Of a stretch of 64,000 nt of DNA, positions 26,363-34,926 are shown in pieces. This DNA comes from Pirellulaceae bacterium (GTDB lineage Bacteria > Planctomycetota > Planctomycetia > Pirellulales > Pirellulaceae). The stretch is from the NCBI GenBank assembly GCA_030748485.1, contig JASMLW010000506.1, positions 23,246 through 87,245 of the forward strand, read 5' to 3'. The position numbers and the translations under genes were made by a program. Under the pieces are notes generated by a model, which saw nothing but the letters and a program-made list of their open reading frames with translations, did not search any database and had not been told where the DNA came from. Every line of letters begins with the position of its first letter. The first letter of the stretch is position 1.

Positions 26363-27441
26363 CGGACACCCCGGTCGCCAACATCGCCTGGCCCTCCAAG
26401 ACCGGCGTGGTCACCCTGTTGTTTTGCGCCGGGCACTCTTTTGATTTGCTCGACACCTGGCACACCAGCCCGTTGGATCGTTTCGCCTGGGTGGCGCTTG
26501 TCGTCTGGCTCTCCCCTTTGCCGTTCTTTCGCCTGTTTGATCGGAAGCGCGAGTTGCTGGGCTGCGAGAGCATGGTGCTGTACGCAGCCGCCGTGACGGC
26601 CTCCCTCATCGGGCAGTTGGGATGCGTCAACGCATTTGAGCACTTTGGCCTGATTCTGGCGGTCACAGGATTGCTGCGGTGGACGTGGCGCAGCTTGATT
26701 TGGATTTCCGCCGGCGTCAGTTGGATGCCCGCATTCGGCTGGCTCGCCAGTTCAGTAGCGCCCGACCAGGTGCTGACAATGCGCGTCGCGCTCGCCTCTG
26801 TGGGCGTCGCCATGGTCATCTCGCCGTTCACGCGGACGAGTTCCAATGCGATACACACGAGCGAACTGAAGAGCTTCGTGTTGACCGGGGGAATCGTCGC
26901 CGCTGTGCTGATTGGTTGCCTGTGGCAGTTCGCTCCGATGGGCTCCGGCGAGTCACGATTGTTGAGATTGCCGACCGACGGCCCGTCGTTTCGCAGCTGG
27001 ACCGTGCCGTTGAAAGAGGAAGAGGAGCAGCTGCTCGGGGGAAGTCTGGCCAGCCGGCGGATGTACGACTTCAGCGGACGCCGCGCCATCGTCAGCGTGG
27101 TCGACGGCGGGATGAACCGGCACGCGGTGCACGATCCGCTCTACTGCTTCCGCGGAGCCGGTTACGAGATTCGCTCCGTGCGCCAATTCCCAGTGGACGG
27201 CGGCTACGCGAAACACGTCACGATCGCGCGCGATCGGAAGTCGACGGACATCGTCTACTGGTTCTCCAACGGACAGCGACGCCACGCCTCTGTAATCAAC
27301 TATTGGTGGCAATCGACGCTGCGTCGGCTGTCCCTTGGTCGATCCGGTGCGGAGCCGCTGCTGGTGATTCTGCAGTTTGAATCGCCCGTCCACGATGTGG
27401 ACTCAGTCCAACAGCAGTGCGAACCGCTGTTCTCTCTGTGA
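26359..27441 (+). CDS. Membrane protein with EpsI-like C-terminal domain
   Basis: The 360-residue protein has about six N-terminal membrane segments and, from about residue 200, an extracytoplasmic domain resembling the EpsI/DUF3485 family (RLPTDGPSFRSWTVPL, RHAVHDPLYCFRGAGYEI). EpsI domains occur fused or adjacent to exosortases in EPS-linked systems, with an unknown biochemical role. The ATG at 26359 overlaps the exosortase stop by four bases; the longer open frame lies inside the exosortase gene and was rejected. Confidence 0.75.
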   Translation: MTDTPVANIAWPSKTGVVTLLFCAGHSFDLLDTWHTSPLDRFAWVALVVWLSPLPFFRLFDRKRELLGCESMVLYAAAVTASLIGQLGCVNAFEHFGLILAVTGLLRWTWRSLIWISAGVSWMPAFGWLASSVAPDQVLTMRVALASVGVAMVISPFTRTSSNAIHTSELKSFVLTGGIVAAVLIGCLWQFAPMGSGESRLLRLPTDGPSFRSWTVPLKEEEEQLLGGSLASRRMYDFSGRRAIVSVVDGGMNRHAVHDPLYCFRGAGYEIRSVRQFPVDGGYAKHVTIARDRKSTDIVYWFSNGQRRHASVINYWWQSTLRRLSLGRSGAEPLLVILQFESPVHDVDSVQQQCEPLFSL

Positions 27442-27737
27442 CTCATGAAACTGACATGAACGCGTCATGACGGTCGTGAAGAGCCGCCCGGTCGGGGAAA
27501 ATGATCGGCGCATAAAAATGCCCTCCCAAAGTCGGGGCAGCAACCTTGGAAGGGCTGAACGGCTTTGACACCGTTCGATCAGGTAAGGTACTTTATCGCG
27601 GAACAGGCGGCTAGACGCCACCTTAACTATCGGTTTTGAGAATAAAACTCACCCAAAAAAGACAACAGCCTGTCAGCTCCCCCTGTTCGTCCCCCAAAGG
27701 GGGTGGACTAGTCGTATCCACTTTGCCACACGTGAGC
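27442..27737. other. Intergenic region with two consecutive hairpins
   Basis: The stretch lies between the convergent EpsI-like gene and a hypothetical gene. The hairpins at 27520-27555 and 27557-27576 are the only clear structures. They may end transcription from one or both sides, though no T tract follows. Confidence 0.4.
27520..27576. terminator. Tandem hairpins after the exosortase operon
   Basis: GCCCTCCCAAAG (27520-27531) pairs with CCTTGGAAGGGC (27544-27555) with one mismatch and a wobble pair. GAACGG (27557-27562) pairs exactly with CCGTTC (27571-27576). The position fits a terminator, but the usual T run is missing. Confidence 0.4.
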
Positions 27738-28304
27738 CTACTTCACCGTGAACTCGTAACCCCAGCGAACGGTCTGCGGGTCGGGGCGATAAGCAGCGTT
27801 GACGTCGATCCGGCAATTCTCCCGAGAAGATCTCTGCGCGGTGATGTTCCCAGTTCGGCCGCTCAAGTGTCCGCTTACTCCGAGCAACTCGGAAGTGAAG
27901 ACAATGCCCTCGCCGGAGGTTTCTTGCGCATGATTGGCGGGCGCGACGTACTCGCTGCCGATTCTCGGTTTCACGCCGACAACTCGACAAGCGACGTCAA
28001 AGACGAGAGCTCGACGGGCGGACTCTACTTCGACGCTTCCGGACCAATGACTCTTACCGGCCATCCCGACGAGCAACAGTGCCGGTTCGGCCAGATGGTC
28101 GACCATGTCGGCTTCTTGGAACGGAGGACTCGACGGCCAGCCGTCGTCGTCTTCACCTTCCACTGATTGAAACAGCAGTTCGCGATCGTCTCCGCGTTGG
28201 GCGAACACGGCGTGGGCGACGCGATCGGCCGTGCGCGAGAATTCGACGACGAGGCCAACTCCTTTCGCATCGACCGCGGACAAGGCAAAGATGTCCTGAG
28301 TCAC
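27738..28304 (-). CDS. Hypothetical protein downstream of prfB
   Basis: The 188-residue protein begins MTQDIFALSAVDAKGVGLV and has a central hydrophobic strand ALLLVGMAGKSHWSG. I do not recognise the family. It has no signal peptide or membrane segment. It starts three bases after the prfB stop, so the pair is very probably co-transcribed. Coding potential is supported by that arrangement and by the long uninterrupted frame with balanced composition. Confidence 0.6.
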   Translation of the reverse strand: MTQDIFALSAVDAKGVGLVVEFSRTADRVAHAVFAQRGDDRELLFQSVEGEDDDGWPSSPPFQEADMVDHLAEPALLLVGMAGKSHWSGSVEVESARRALVFDVACRVVGVKPRIGSEYVAPANHAQETSGEGIVFTSELLGVSGHLSGRTGNITAQRSSRENCRIDVNAAYRPDPQTVRWGYEFTVK

Positions 28305-28307
28305 TAG

Positions 28308-29412
28308 TTAGTCTTCCCCCCGGCCGACTCGCCAACGCAGAAACGAATCGAGAAATCCTTGGATATCGCCGTCCAGCACGTGATGAAAGTTAGTGGCGTT
28401 GAAACCGGTCCGCGCGTCCTTGACGCGTTGATCGGGATGCAGAAAGTAATTCCGAATCTGCGATCCGAATCCGACCCGCGCCTGGTTCTTGTATTTCTCA
28501 GCTTGTTCGCGCTCGCGATTCTCCTCTTCCAAACGAGCCAAGCGGGAACGCAGCAACTTATAGGCTTGCGCTTTGTTCTTGTGCTGGCTCCGTTCATTTT
28601 GACATTGCACGACGATTCCCGTCGGCTTGTGAGTCAAGCGAATGGCGCTGTCCGTTTTGTTGACGTGTTGACCGCCGGCTCCACTCGCGCGATAGGTGTC
28701 GGTGCGAACGTCCTTCTCGTCAATCTCGACCTCGATCGACTCGGAGATCTCGGGCGACACGTCGACGGCGGCGAAACTGGTTTGCCGTTTGCCCTCCGAA
28801 TTGAAGGGACTGATCCGCACCAGCCGGTGGATCCCTTGTTCTCCCTTGAGGTATCCGTAGGCCATCGGTCCGCGAATCGTAATGGTGGCGCTGTTGATAC
28901 CGGCCTCAGCGTTGTCGTTCCGATCGACCAATGCCGACGTGTAATCCGATTTCTGCGCCCATTGCAGGTACATACGCATCAGCATCTCGGCCCAATCGTT
29001 GGCGTCGGTGCCGCCGTCGCGGGCGTTGATCGTAATGATCGCGCCGGCGGCGTCGTAGGGTCCGTCCAGCAACGCTTTCGTTTCGAGTTCTTCGAGCTGC
29101 GGCTCGAGCCGGTCGATTTCGGCGACCACTTCGCTCGTCATCGACTCGTCCTCCTCGGCCATTTCGATGAGCACGCCGAGATCGTCGACAGCTGCAATCG
29201 TCTCTTCGAGAGGAGTGACGACCGACTTGAGCGACTTCAGGTCTCCGACGACACCCTGAGCTCGCTCTTGGTTGTCCCAAAAGCCGGGGGCGCCCATTTC
29301 CCCTTCGATAGCCGTGATCCGCTGCCGCTTGGCGGCGTAGTCAAAGACTGTCCCGCAGCTGCACGAGGCGCTGACTGATCACCTCGGCGCGATCCTTGAT
29401 TTCAGAATCCAT
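28308..29412 (-). CDS. prfB: Peptide chain release factor 2 with programmed +1 frameshift
   Basis: The coding sequence starts at the ATG at 29412 (MDSEIKDRAEV), reads 23 codons to CTT, meets an in-frame TGA and continues in the +1 frame as DYAAKRQRITAIEGEMGAPG. This is the autoregulated frameshift known for prfB. The joined product is about 367 residues, matching the family. The main frame has the GGQ motif in ASGAGGQHVNKTDSAIR and codon-recognition domain segments. RF2 releases peptides at UGA and UAA. A conceptual start at 29297 would lose the N-terminus. Confidence 0.92.
29340..29346 (-). other. RF2 programmed frameshift site
   Basis: The minus-strand sequence CTTTGAC is the canonical RF2 slippery site. 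The ribosome slips forward one base at CTT when RF2 is scarce and then reads GAC. A purine-rich GCGGGACAG lies just upstream. Confidence 0.9.
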
Positions 29413-29542
29413 GGCGGGCCTCACGAAGAAAAGGGACGAGCAACAGACGAGTGACAGGAGAATATAGCGACAAGTTCGCTCGCCGAAAATGGAGCGCACC
29501 GAGTTATCGCGCCGGGAGCGGTTCGGGGCCGTGGATCGCCGG

Positions 29543-30943
29543 TCAGAATTCGACGGCTCCGGGGCGGTCGTCGCCGGTCAGCAGGGGGCCGGCGATCTCC
29601 GCCGCCGATTGGCGGCCGGCGTCCAAGGGACTCGGCACCGGTGATGCGGGCGGCAGGTCAGGCGCTTGGTGCATCAACAGGGTCTGCGTCGGGAAGGCGA
29701 AGTCAATGGACAAGGTTTCGGCCAACTTTAAAATGTCCGCGTACAAGCGATGCTTCTCTCGCAACTCAATGGACCAGTCCGGGCATTCCACGAAACAGTA
29801 CAGCATCACCTGCAAGGCGCTGTCTCCAAACGCGTTGAAATAGACGTGAAAGTAGTCTTTCCGCGTGTAGGGGTGCCGGCGAATTAGCTCCCGCACGCCC
29901 TCGCAAAACGCGTCCATCTGCTCCATTGTCGTGTTGTAACTGACGCCCAACGTCGCCGTGATGCGGCGATACCGCCGACGTCCCATGTTGTCCACGGCGG
30001 CGGTCGTCAAGCGGCTGTTGGGTAACGTGATGAGCGAATCGTAGAACGTCCGCACTCGGGTGCTGCGGAATCCAACTGCTTCCACCGTGCCCTCCACATC
30101 CTCTGAGACGATCCAATCGCCAATCTCAAAGGGACGGTCGACCAGCACCGTGACCGAACCAAAGATGTTGCTGATCGCGTCCTTGGATGCAAAGGCGATC
30201 GCGGCGCCGCCGATCCCCAACCCGCCGAGCAGTCCGGTGAGTGGCAGGTTCAAAGCCTCGGCGCAGGAGAGGACTCCCACGCAGATGGCGAACAGTTTCA
30301 GAGTCTTGGAGACGAGCGGAACGAGCAGATCGTCGAATTTCGTCGCCGTCCCCTCCGCCTTCTGCCGGAGAAAGCCGACGAGCACATCGATCAGATGAAA
30401 GCCGGTCCAAACGGCCGCCACGACTGTGAAGAACTTCAACCCGATCAGGAGAATCAGAGACGCCTGGTCCGGGAGGCCGATCGCCTCCGTTCCCACGTAC
30501 CAGACGATCGCTTGGGCCAACAGGCCAGCCGGCCGCCATCTTGCTTTCTCGACCGTGCGGTCTCGCTTCAGTAGACGAAACGACGCCGCTGTCACTTGGT
30601 GCAGTATCAAGCGGGCGATCAGGTCGGCGATCAGACCCAGGAGAATCACGACCGCGATGCAAATCCACTTGTAGTCCGGCAGCAGAAAGCGAGTTTGGTG
30701 CAAATGCTCGGGAAACAACTTGCCAACATCGAACTGAACGAGCGGAGCGGCCGCTTCGTTGTCGCCCTCGCCGCTCGTCTCACTCGCGTTATCGCTCTCG
30801 GTGGGAGACTGCGACGTCTGCGCGTGCGCGGCTGCCGGAGCCGCCGCCATCAGCAACAAGATCGCCAAGACGGCGCCTTCCGCTAACCGACTCAGCCACC
30901 GGGCCCGAGCGTTCCAACGACTGATTCTGATGCTGACTTCCAT
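29543..30943 (-). CDS. Small-conductance mechanosensitive channel, MscS family
   Basis: The 466-residue protein has a signal-like N-terminus (GAVLAILLLMAAAPAAAHAQ), three to four membrane segments and the pore-lining MscS signature GGLGIGGAAIAFASKDAISN followed by the beta domain (VLVDRPFEIGDWI, GTVEAVGFRSTRVRT). The C-terminal domain runs to a proline-rich end. It would release solutes under hypo-osmotic stress. The ATG (MEVSIR) lies 150 bases from the divergent mnmA start; the longer frame runs into that intergenic space. Confidence 0.88.
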   Translation of the reverse strand: MEVSIRISRWNARARWLSRLAEGAVLAILLLMAAAPAAAHAQTSQSPTESDNASETSGEGDNEAAAPLVQFDVGKLFPEHLHQTRFLLPDYKWICIAVVILLGLIADLIARLILHQVTAASFRLLKRDRTVEKARWRPAGLLAQAIVWYVGTEAIGLPDQASLILLIGLKFFTVVAAVWTGFHLIDVLVGFLRQKAEGTATKFDDLLVPLVSKTLKLFAICVGVLSCAEALNLPLTGLLGGLGIGGAAIAFASKDAISNIFGSVTVLVDRPFEIGDWIVSEDVEGTVEAVGFRSTRVRTFYDSLITLPNSRLTTAAVDNMGRRRYRRITATLGVSYNTTMEQMDAFCEGVRELIRRHPYTRKDYFHVYFNAFGDSALQVMLYCFVECPDWSIELREKHRLYADILKLAETLSIDFAFPTQTLLMHQAPDLPPASPVPSPLDAGRQSAAEIAGPLLTGDDRPGAVEF

Positions 30944-31092
30944 GATTCTTTCGCGCCACAGGTAGAGAAGGTCCGTCGTCCGAGGCAGCAGTGTGGCGTA
31001 TTTCGCCGGATTCTCAAATATCGATCGGAGCCCGCCGCCGCGACGAATTCCCCGATTGTCAGCTCTCGATTCCCATTGGTAGACTCGATTCC

Positions 31093-32223
31093 ATGTCACG
31101 AGTTGTGTTAGCGATGTCAGGTGGAGTTGATAGCAGCGTCGCCGCCGGTCTCTTGCTCGAGCAGGGGCACGAGGTGATCGGTGTGTTTATGCGCCACGGC
31201 GAGGAAGCGGTGGAGGCGTGCGCCGTCGACGACACGTCACCCTTGTTGCCGCTGCTCGAAGACCGTTCGGATCATAAGCAAGGTTGCTGCAGCGCGACGG
31301 ATGCGGCGGACGCGCGACGGGTCGCCGAGCGATTGGACATTCCTTTCTACGCGCTCGATTTGCAGTCCGAGTTTCGCCGCATCGTCGACTATTTTGTCGA
31401 GGAGTACTCGACTGGCCGCACTCCCAATCCGTGCGTCATGTGCAACAACTGGATCAAGTTCGGCAAACTGTTTGACTATGCCGACGGAGTCGACGCCGAG
31501 TTCGTCGCCACCGGGCACTACGCCCGGCTGACCGGTTTCGGCGAAGACGTTCGGCTGCTGCGCGGCCGCGATCGATCGAAGGATCAAGCGTACGTCCTGT
31601 TCGGCGTCCAACGCTCATTGCTAACACGGATGCTGTTGCCGATCGGCGATTTCGAAAAGCGCGACATCCGTCGCCGCGCGGCCGAGTTGGGATTGCGTGT
31701 TGCGGAAAAGAAAGACAGTCAAGAGATCTGCTTCGTCACCTCGGGCAAGCACGATGAGTTCGTCAGGGCCCGCCGCGAAGCCGACTTGTCGGGCGAGATC
31801 GTCACGACGGAGGGCCAAGTGGTCGGACATCATCCGGGCATCGAGCGATTCACCATCGGACAACGAAAGGGACTGGGAGTCGCGATGGGAGAACCCTACT
31901 TTGTCGTTCGTATCGAACCCGAAACTCGACGAGTTGTGATTGGCGAGCGCGATGAACTGGCGGCTCCGGGGCTGTTCGCTGTCGATACAAACTGGTTGGT
32001 CGACATCCCCATCGACGAACCGTTCTCGTGCCACGCGCAGATTCGGTACAACAGCGAACCGGTCAGCGCCCAAGCTCTGCGGGTGGACGAAAGCCGACTG
32101 CGAATCGACTTTGACAGCCCGTGTGACGGCGTCGCGCCCGGGCAGGCGGTCGTCTGTTTCCACAACGACCAAGTGCTCGGCGGCGGTTGGATCCACTCAA
32201 GCAACGCGCGCGTCTGTTCGTAG
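31093..32223 (+). CDS. mnmA: tRNA-specific 2-thiouridylase
   Basis: The 376-residue protein has the PP-loop motif AMSGGVDSSVAAG at the N-terminus, GRTPNPCVMCNNWIKFG with the first catalytic Cys, ATGHYAR, and DSQEICFV with the second catalytic Cys. It makes s2U34 in tRNAs for Lys, Glu and Gln. An insertion of about 15-20 residues follows the first substrate-binding strand, ending in the dicysteine GCCSATD. This is a variation in a region that differs among bacteria. The ATG follows the divergent mscS control region. Confidence 0.92.
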   Translation: MSRVVLAMSGGVDSSVAAGLLLEQGHEVIGVFMRHGEEAVEACAVDDTSPLLPLLEDRSDHKQGCCSATDAADARRVAERLDIPFYALDLQSEFRRIVDYFVEEYSTGRTPNPCVMCNNWIKFGKLFDYADGVDAEFVATGHYARLTGFGEDVRLLRGRDRSKDQAYVLFGVQRSLLTRMLLPIGDFEKRDIRRRAAELGLRVAEKKDSQEICFVTSGKHDEFVRARREADLSGEIVTTEGQVVGHHPGIERFTIGQRKGLGVAMGEPYFVVRIEPETRRVVIGERDELAAPGLFAVDTNWLVDIPIDEPFSCHAQIRYNSEPVSAQALRVDESRLRIDFDSPCDGVAPGQAVVCFHNDQVLGGGWIHSSNARVCS

Positions 32224-32431
32224 GGGATTTTGGCGTCGCGCATTTTTCGGCGCGCTCGTTGGCGACAATCCCCGCGCCCTCTCTTCCTACACGCAAGCGA
32301 GCCACCACGTAGCTACCGTCGCCAGACGGTGGGGCGTCGTGGATGACCTTGCGAACTGGCGAACTTGCCGCCGCCGAGAGCGATCAGATGTCCGCCCCCC
32401 TTCTCTTTGCCATTCTCTCCTTCAAACTCAC

Positions 32432-33136
32432 CTACTCCCATTGCTCCCATTGCGCTGCGGCGGCGAGGGCGGCCGTCTCCACGCGGAGCGTGTGCCGGCC
32501 GAGCGACAACAGGCGGCAGCCGGCCTCGGTCGCCATGGTCACTTCGCCGTCGCTGAATCCGCCCTCCGGACCGACGCCGATCGTCGCCGCACCAGGCACG
32601 CGCTGCCCCCGCTCGAGTGGACGGCCGCCGGTCGGATGGGCCAGCCAACGCTGATCGTAGCCAGTCGGGTTGAGCCAGACGGAGAACTCCGCGGGCGGCA
32701 GGATTTCCATCAGCCAGTTGCGGCCACATTGCTTCGACGCCTCCACCGCCGCGCGACGTAATCGATCGATGACGGCCGAGTTTGTTTTGGCGACCGAACG
32801 CTCCGTGTGCAATGGCTGCAGCCGCGCCACGCCTAACTCGACCGCCTTCTCGACGAGCCACTTTTGGCGGTCGCCTTTCGGCAGCGCGACGGCTAGCGTC
32901 AACGGACGCTCGGACGGCGATTCGAGCTCGCTGCACTCCGTAATCGTCAGCTCCACGTCACGTCGGCCGAGCTGTTCAATCTTCGCTCGGTATTCGCGGC
33001 CGCACCCGTCGAACAACACCACCTCATCGCCCACTTGCCCGCGCATGACGCGCGCCAGGTGGTGAGCCTCCGGGCCACTCAACGTCACGAGAGTCTGGTC
33101 GGCGATCGGCTGATCGACGAAGAATCGCTGAGACAT
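32432..33136 (-). CDS. rsmE: 16S rRNA m3U1498 methyltransferase
   Basis: The 234-residue protein matches RsmE: an N-terminal PUA-like domain (MSQRFFVDQP, GPEAHHLARVMRGQVGD) and a SPOUT methyltransferase domain with LAVALPKGDRQKWLVEK, GVARLQPLHTERSV, AATIGVGPEGGFSDGEV and LSLGRHTLRVETAAL. It methylates U1498 of 16S rRNA. The chosen ATG starts the PUA-like domain. It converges with mnmA across about 200 bases where no gene was found and is divergent from the AAA ATPase. Confidence 0.9.
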   Translation of the reverse strand: MSQRFFVDQPIADQTLVTLSGPEAHHLARVMRGQVGDEVVLFDGCGREYRAKIEQLGRRDVELTITECSELESPSERPLTLAVALPKGDRQKWLVEKAVELGVARLQPLHTERSVAKTNSAVIDRLRRAAVEASKQCGRNWLMEILPPAEFSVWLNPTGYDQRWLAHPTGGRPLERGQRVPGAATIGVGPEGGFSDGEVTMATEAGCRLLSLGRHTLRVETAALAAAAQWEQWE

Positions 33137-33268
33137 TGGCGTTGTGCATCCGCTAGTGGACGTTGAGCAGACCAAATCAAATGATCCAATCAAGATTGAT
33201 GAACGATTCTACCGATCAGGGAAACAAGGGGAAGTCTTTGGTCGCGGTTTGAATCGGGTGAGTCAATC

Positions 33269-34054
33269 ATGTTAGTAGTTCAGGAACACTGGGGACTTAC
33301 CGAACTTCCATTCTCCGACCGGCCCGGAGAAGACAACTTCTATCCGGCCCCCGTTCACCTCGAAGCGCTCGCGCGATTGCAGTACGTCGTCGAGAACGAA
33401 CGTCCGGTTGGGCTGTTGTGTGGAGACGGCGGTTCGGGCAAGACGTCCGTGTTCGCGGCGCTTGCCAGTCGTCTGGCTCCGAGCGTCAAATATGTCTTCG
33501 CGAGCGGTTGCAATCCTCACTGGTTGTCCGCGTTGGCGCAACAAGTCGGCCGACCGACACTGTCGCCCGATCCGTCGCTGGCGTGGCGTGAGTTGAGCGG
33601 GGGACTATACGAGCAGCAATGTTTGGCTCGCCAACTGGTCGTTGCAATCGACGATGCTCATCAACTCACTACCCCCGACGACCGGTGGCTCAACACGCTC
33701 GCCGCGACCGCCCGCGCACAGCGCATTCGACTGACGATCTTGCTGAGCGCTCAACCGAACATTGCGGAACACTTGAGGCCTTGGAGCGAACGGAGCGAGT
33801 TGCGCGTGGTGCTCGACCCTTGGACGCCCGAGGACGTCGGTCAGTTCATCGAGCACGCCATGACGCGGGCCGGCGGAGCGCCCCATTTTGTGGCGGATGA
33901 AGTCGCCTACCGAATTTGGAATTGGAGCGGCGGACAGCCCCGCGGTGTCGTTCAACTAGTCCGCCGCGCTCTGCTGGCGGGGGCCGGTTCGGGGACCGAC
34001 CGACTGACCAGCGACTTGCTCGACGCCGCTCAACAGGGTCTGGCGTTCGATTGA
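33269..34054 (+). CDS. ExeA-like AAA ATPase
   Basis: The 261-residue protein opens with HWGLTELPFSDRPG, which resembles the start of ExeA/GspA-type ATPases. It has Walker A (GDGGSGKTS, about residue 52), Walker B (LVVAIDDAHQL, about residue 125) and sensor 1 (LTILLSAQPNI). It lacks the peptidoglycan-binding tail of ExeA. Similar proteins serve in secretion, pilus or transposition (TniB-like) systems; no partner genes are nearby, so its role is open. Confidence 0.75.
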   Translation: MLVVQEHWGLTELPFSDRPGEDNFYPAPVHLEALARLQYVVENERPVGLLCGDGGSGKTSVFAALASRLAPSVKYVFASGCNPHWLSALAQQVGRPTLSPDPSLAWRELSGGLYEQQCLARQLVVAIDDAHQLTTPDDRWLNTLAATARAQRIRLTILLSAQPNIAEHLRPWSERSELRVVLDPWTPEDVGQFIEHAMTRAGGAPHFVADEVAYRIWNWSGGQPRGVVQLVRRALLAGAGSGTDRLTSDLLDAAQQGLAFD

Positions 34055-34132
34055 CAGCCCGCACACCTGTTGCGGCGACAGCGACTCAACAGGGCGGAGA
34101 CTCGGCCGGATTCTAGACTCGGTCGAATTCAG

Positions 34133-34915
34133 CTACAGGTTTCTCAGATACTGCACGGCGGCGCCGATGTCGCCGACTGGATCGTTAGCTCGCTCGCGTT
34201 TGATAGTGAAAACGCCGCGGTAGGTATGCTCCTCCAACGCGCCCACGATCTCGGGAAAATCGACGGAACCCCGTCCCAACGGCGTCTCCAATCCGCGGCC
34301 TTGGGCCAAGTCGCGGACCGCGTCGGTGGCGTGCACATGCATCACATGCATTCCCAGTTCGGCCACCGCCTCGCGCGGCGAGAAGTTATTGATCATCAAG
34401 TTGCCCGGGTTGAGATCGACGGCCAGCGCGCCTTGCGGGAGCGCTTCGATCAACGCGGACAACTGAGCGCTGTCTTCCGAGCCCGTCTCCGCAGCCAGCA
34501 CGGCCCCCGCTCGCTGACCGAAGACACCGATGTCACTGAGCACTTCGATCAGCAGATCCCATTCGCGTTCGGCGGGATCGGCGGGGATTCGTCCGACGTG
34601 ATTGACGACGACGTTGGCTCCCAACTGGTACGCGGTCGTCATGGCCTGCTTCGTCGCCTCGACGCGGCGGTCCAGATCCTCCGCGACGTTGTATCCGCGA
34701 CGGGTGGGATAGCCAACCGCGCAAACCGCCAGATTCAGATCAGCCAGCATTTTGCGAATGTGCCGAATGCCCGTCTGTGACAGTTCTTCCGGCCGCAAAC
34801 CGTGGCGGAGGTCGATTTCAACCGCCTCGGCGCCCAACTGCGCAGCTGTAAGCAAGGCTTTCTTAAAGGGTTGCCGCAGGCTGGCCAGCTGAATCCCAAC
34901 GCGCAATTGGGGCAT
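34133..34915 (-). CDS. Sugar phosphate isomerase/epimerase-like TIM barrel
   Basis: The 260-residue protein matches the xylose-isomerase-like TIM barrel family: GAEAVEIDLRHGL, VNHVGRIP, AAETGSED, LAVDLNPGNLMIN, HVMHVHATDAV and YRGVFTIKRE near the end supply the acidic and histidine metal ligands expected. The substrate is not evident. It is transcribed away from the large secreted protein with only about 12-30 bases between the two start codons, an unusually tight divergent pair. Confidence 0.8.
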   Translation of the reverse strand: MPQLRVGIQLASLRQPFKKALLTAAQLGAEAVEIDLRHGLRPEELSQTGIRHIRKMLADLNLAVCAVGYPTRRGYNVAEDLDRRVEATKQAMTTAYQLGANVVVNHVGRIPADPAEREWDLLIEVLSDIGVFGQRAGAVLAAETGSEDSAQLSALIEALPQGALAVDLNPGNLMINNFSPREAVAELGMHVMHVHATDAVRDLAQGRGLETPLGRGSVDFPEIVGALEEHTYRGVFTIKRERANDPVGDIGAAVQYLRNL

Positions 34916-34926
34916 CCAGAATCTCT

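Noticed and set aside
27520..27576. A possible riboswitch, considered because of the tandem stems
   Set aside because: The conserved bases of the c-di-GMP-I motif I know are absent, and the position between convergent gene ends does not suit a leader.
28308..29412. prfB as a frameshifted pseudogene
   Set aside because: The break is exactly the canonical CTTTGAC programmed site and the joined product has full length, so the gene is intact.
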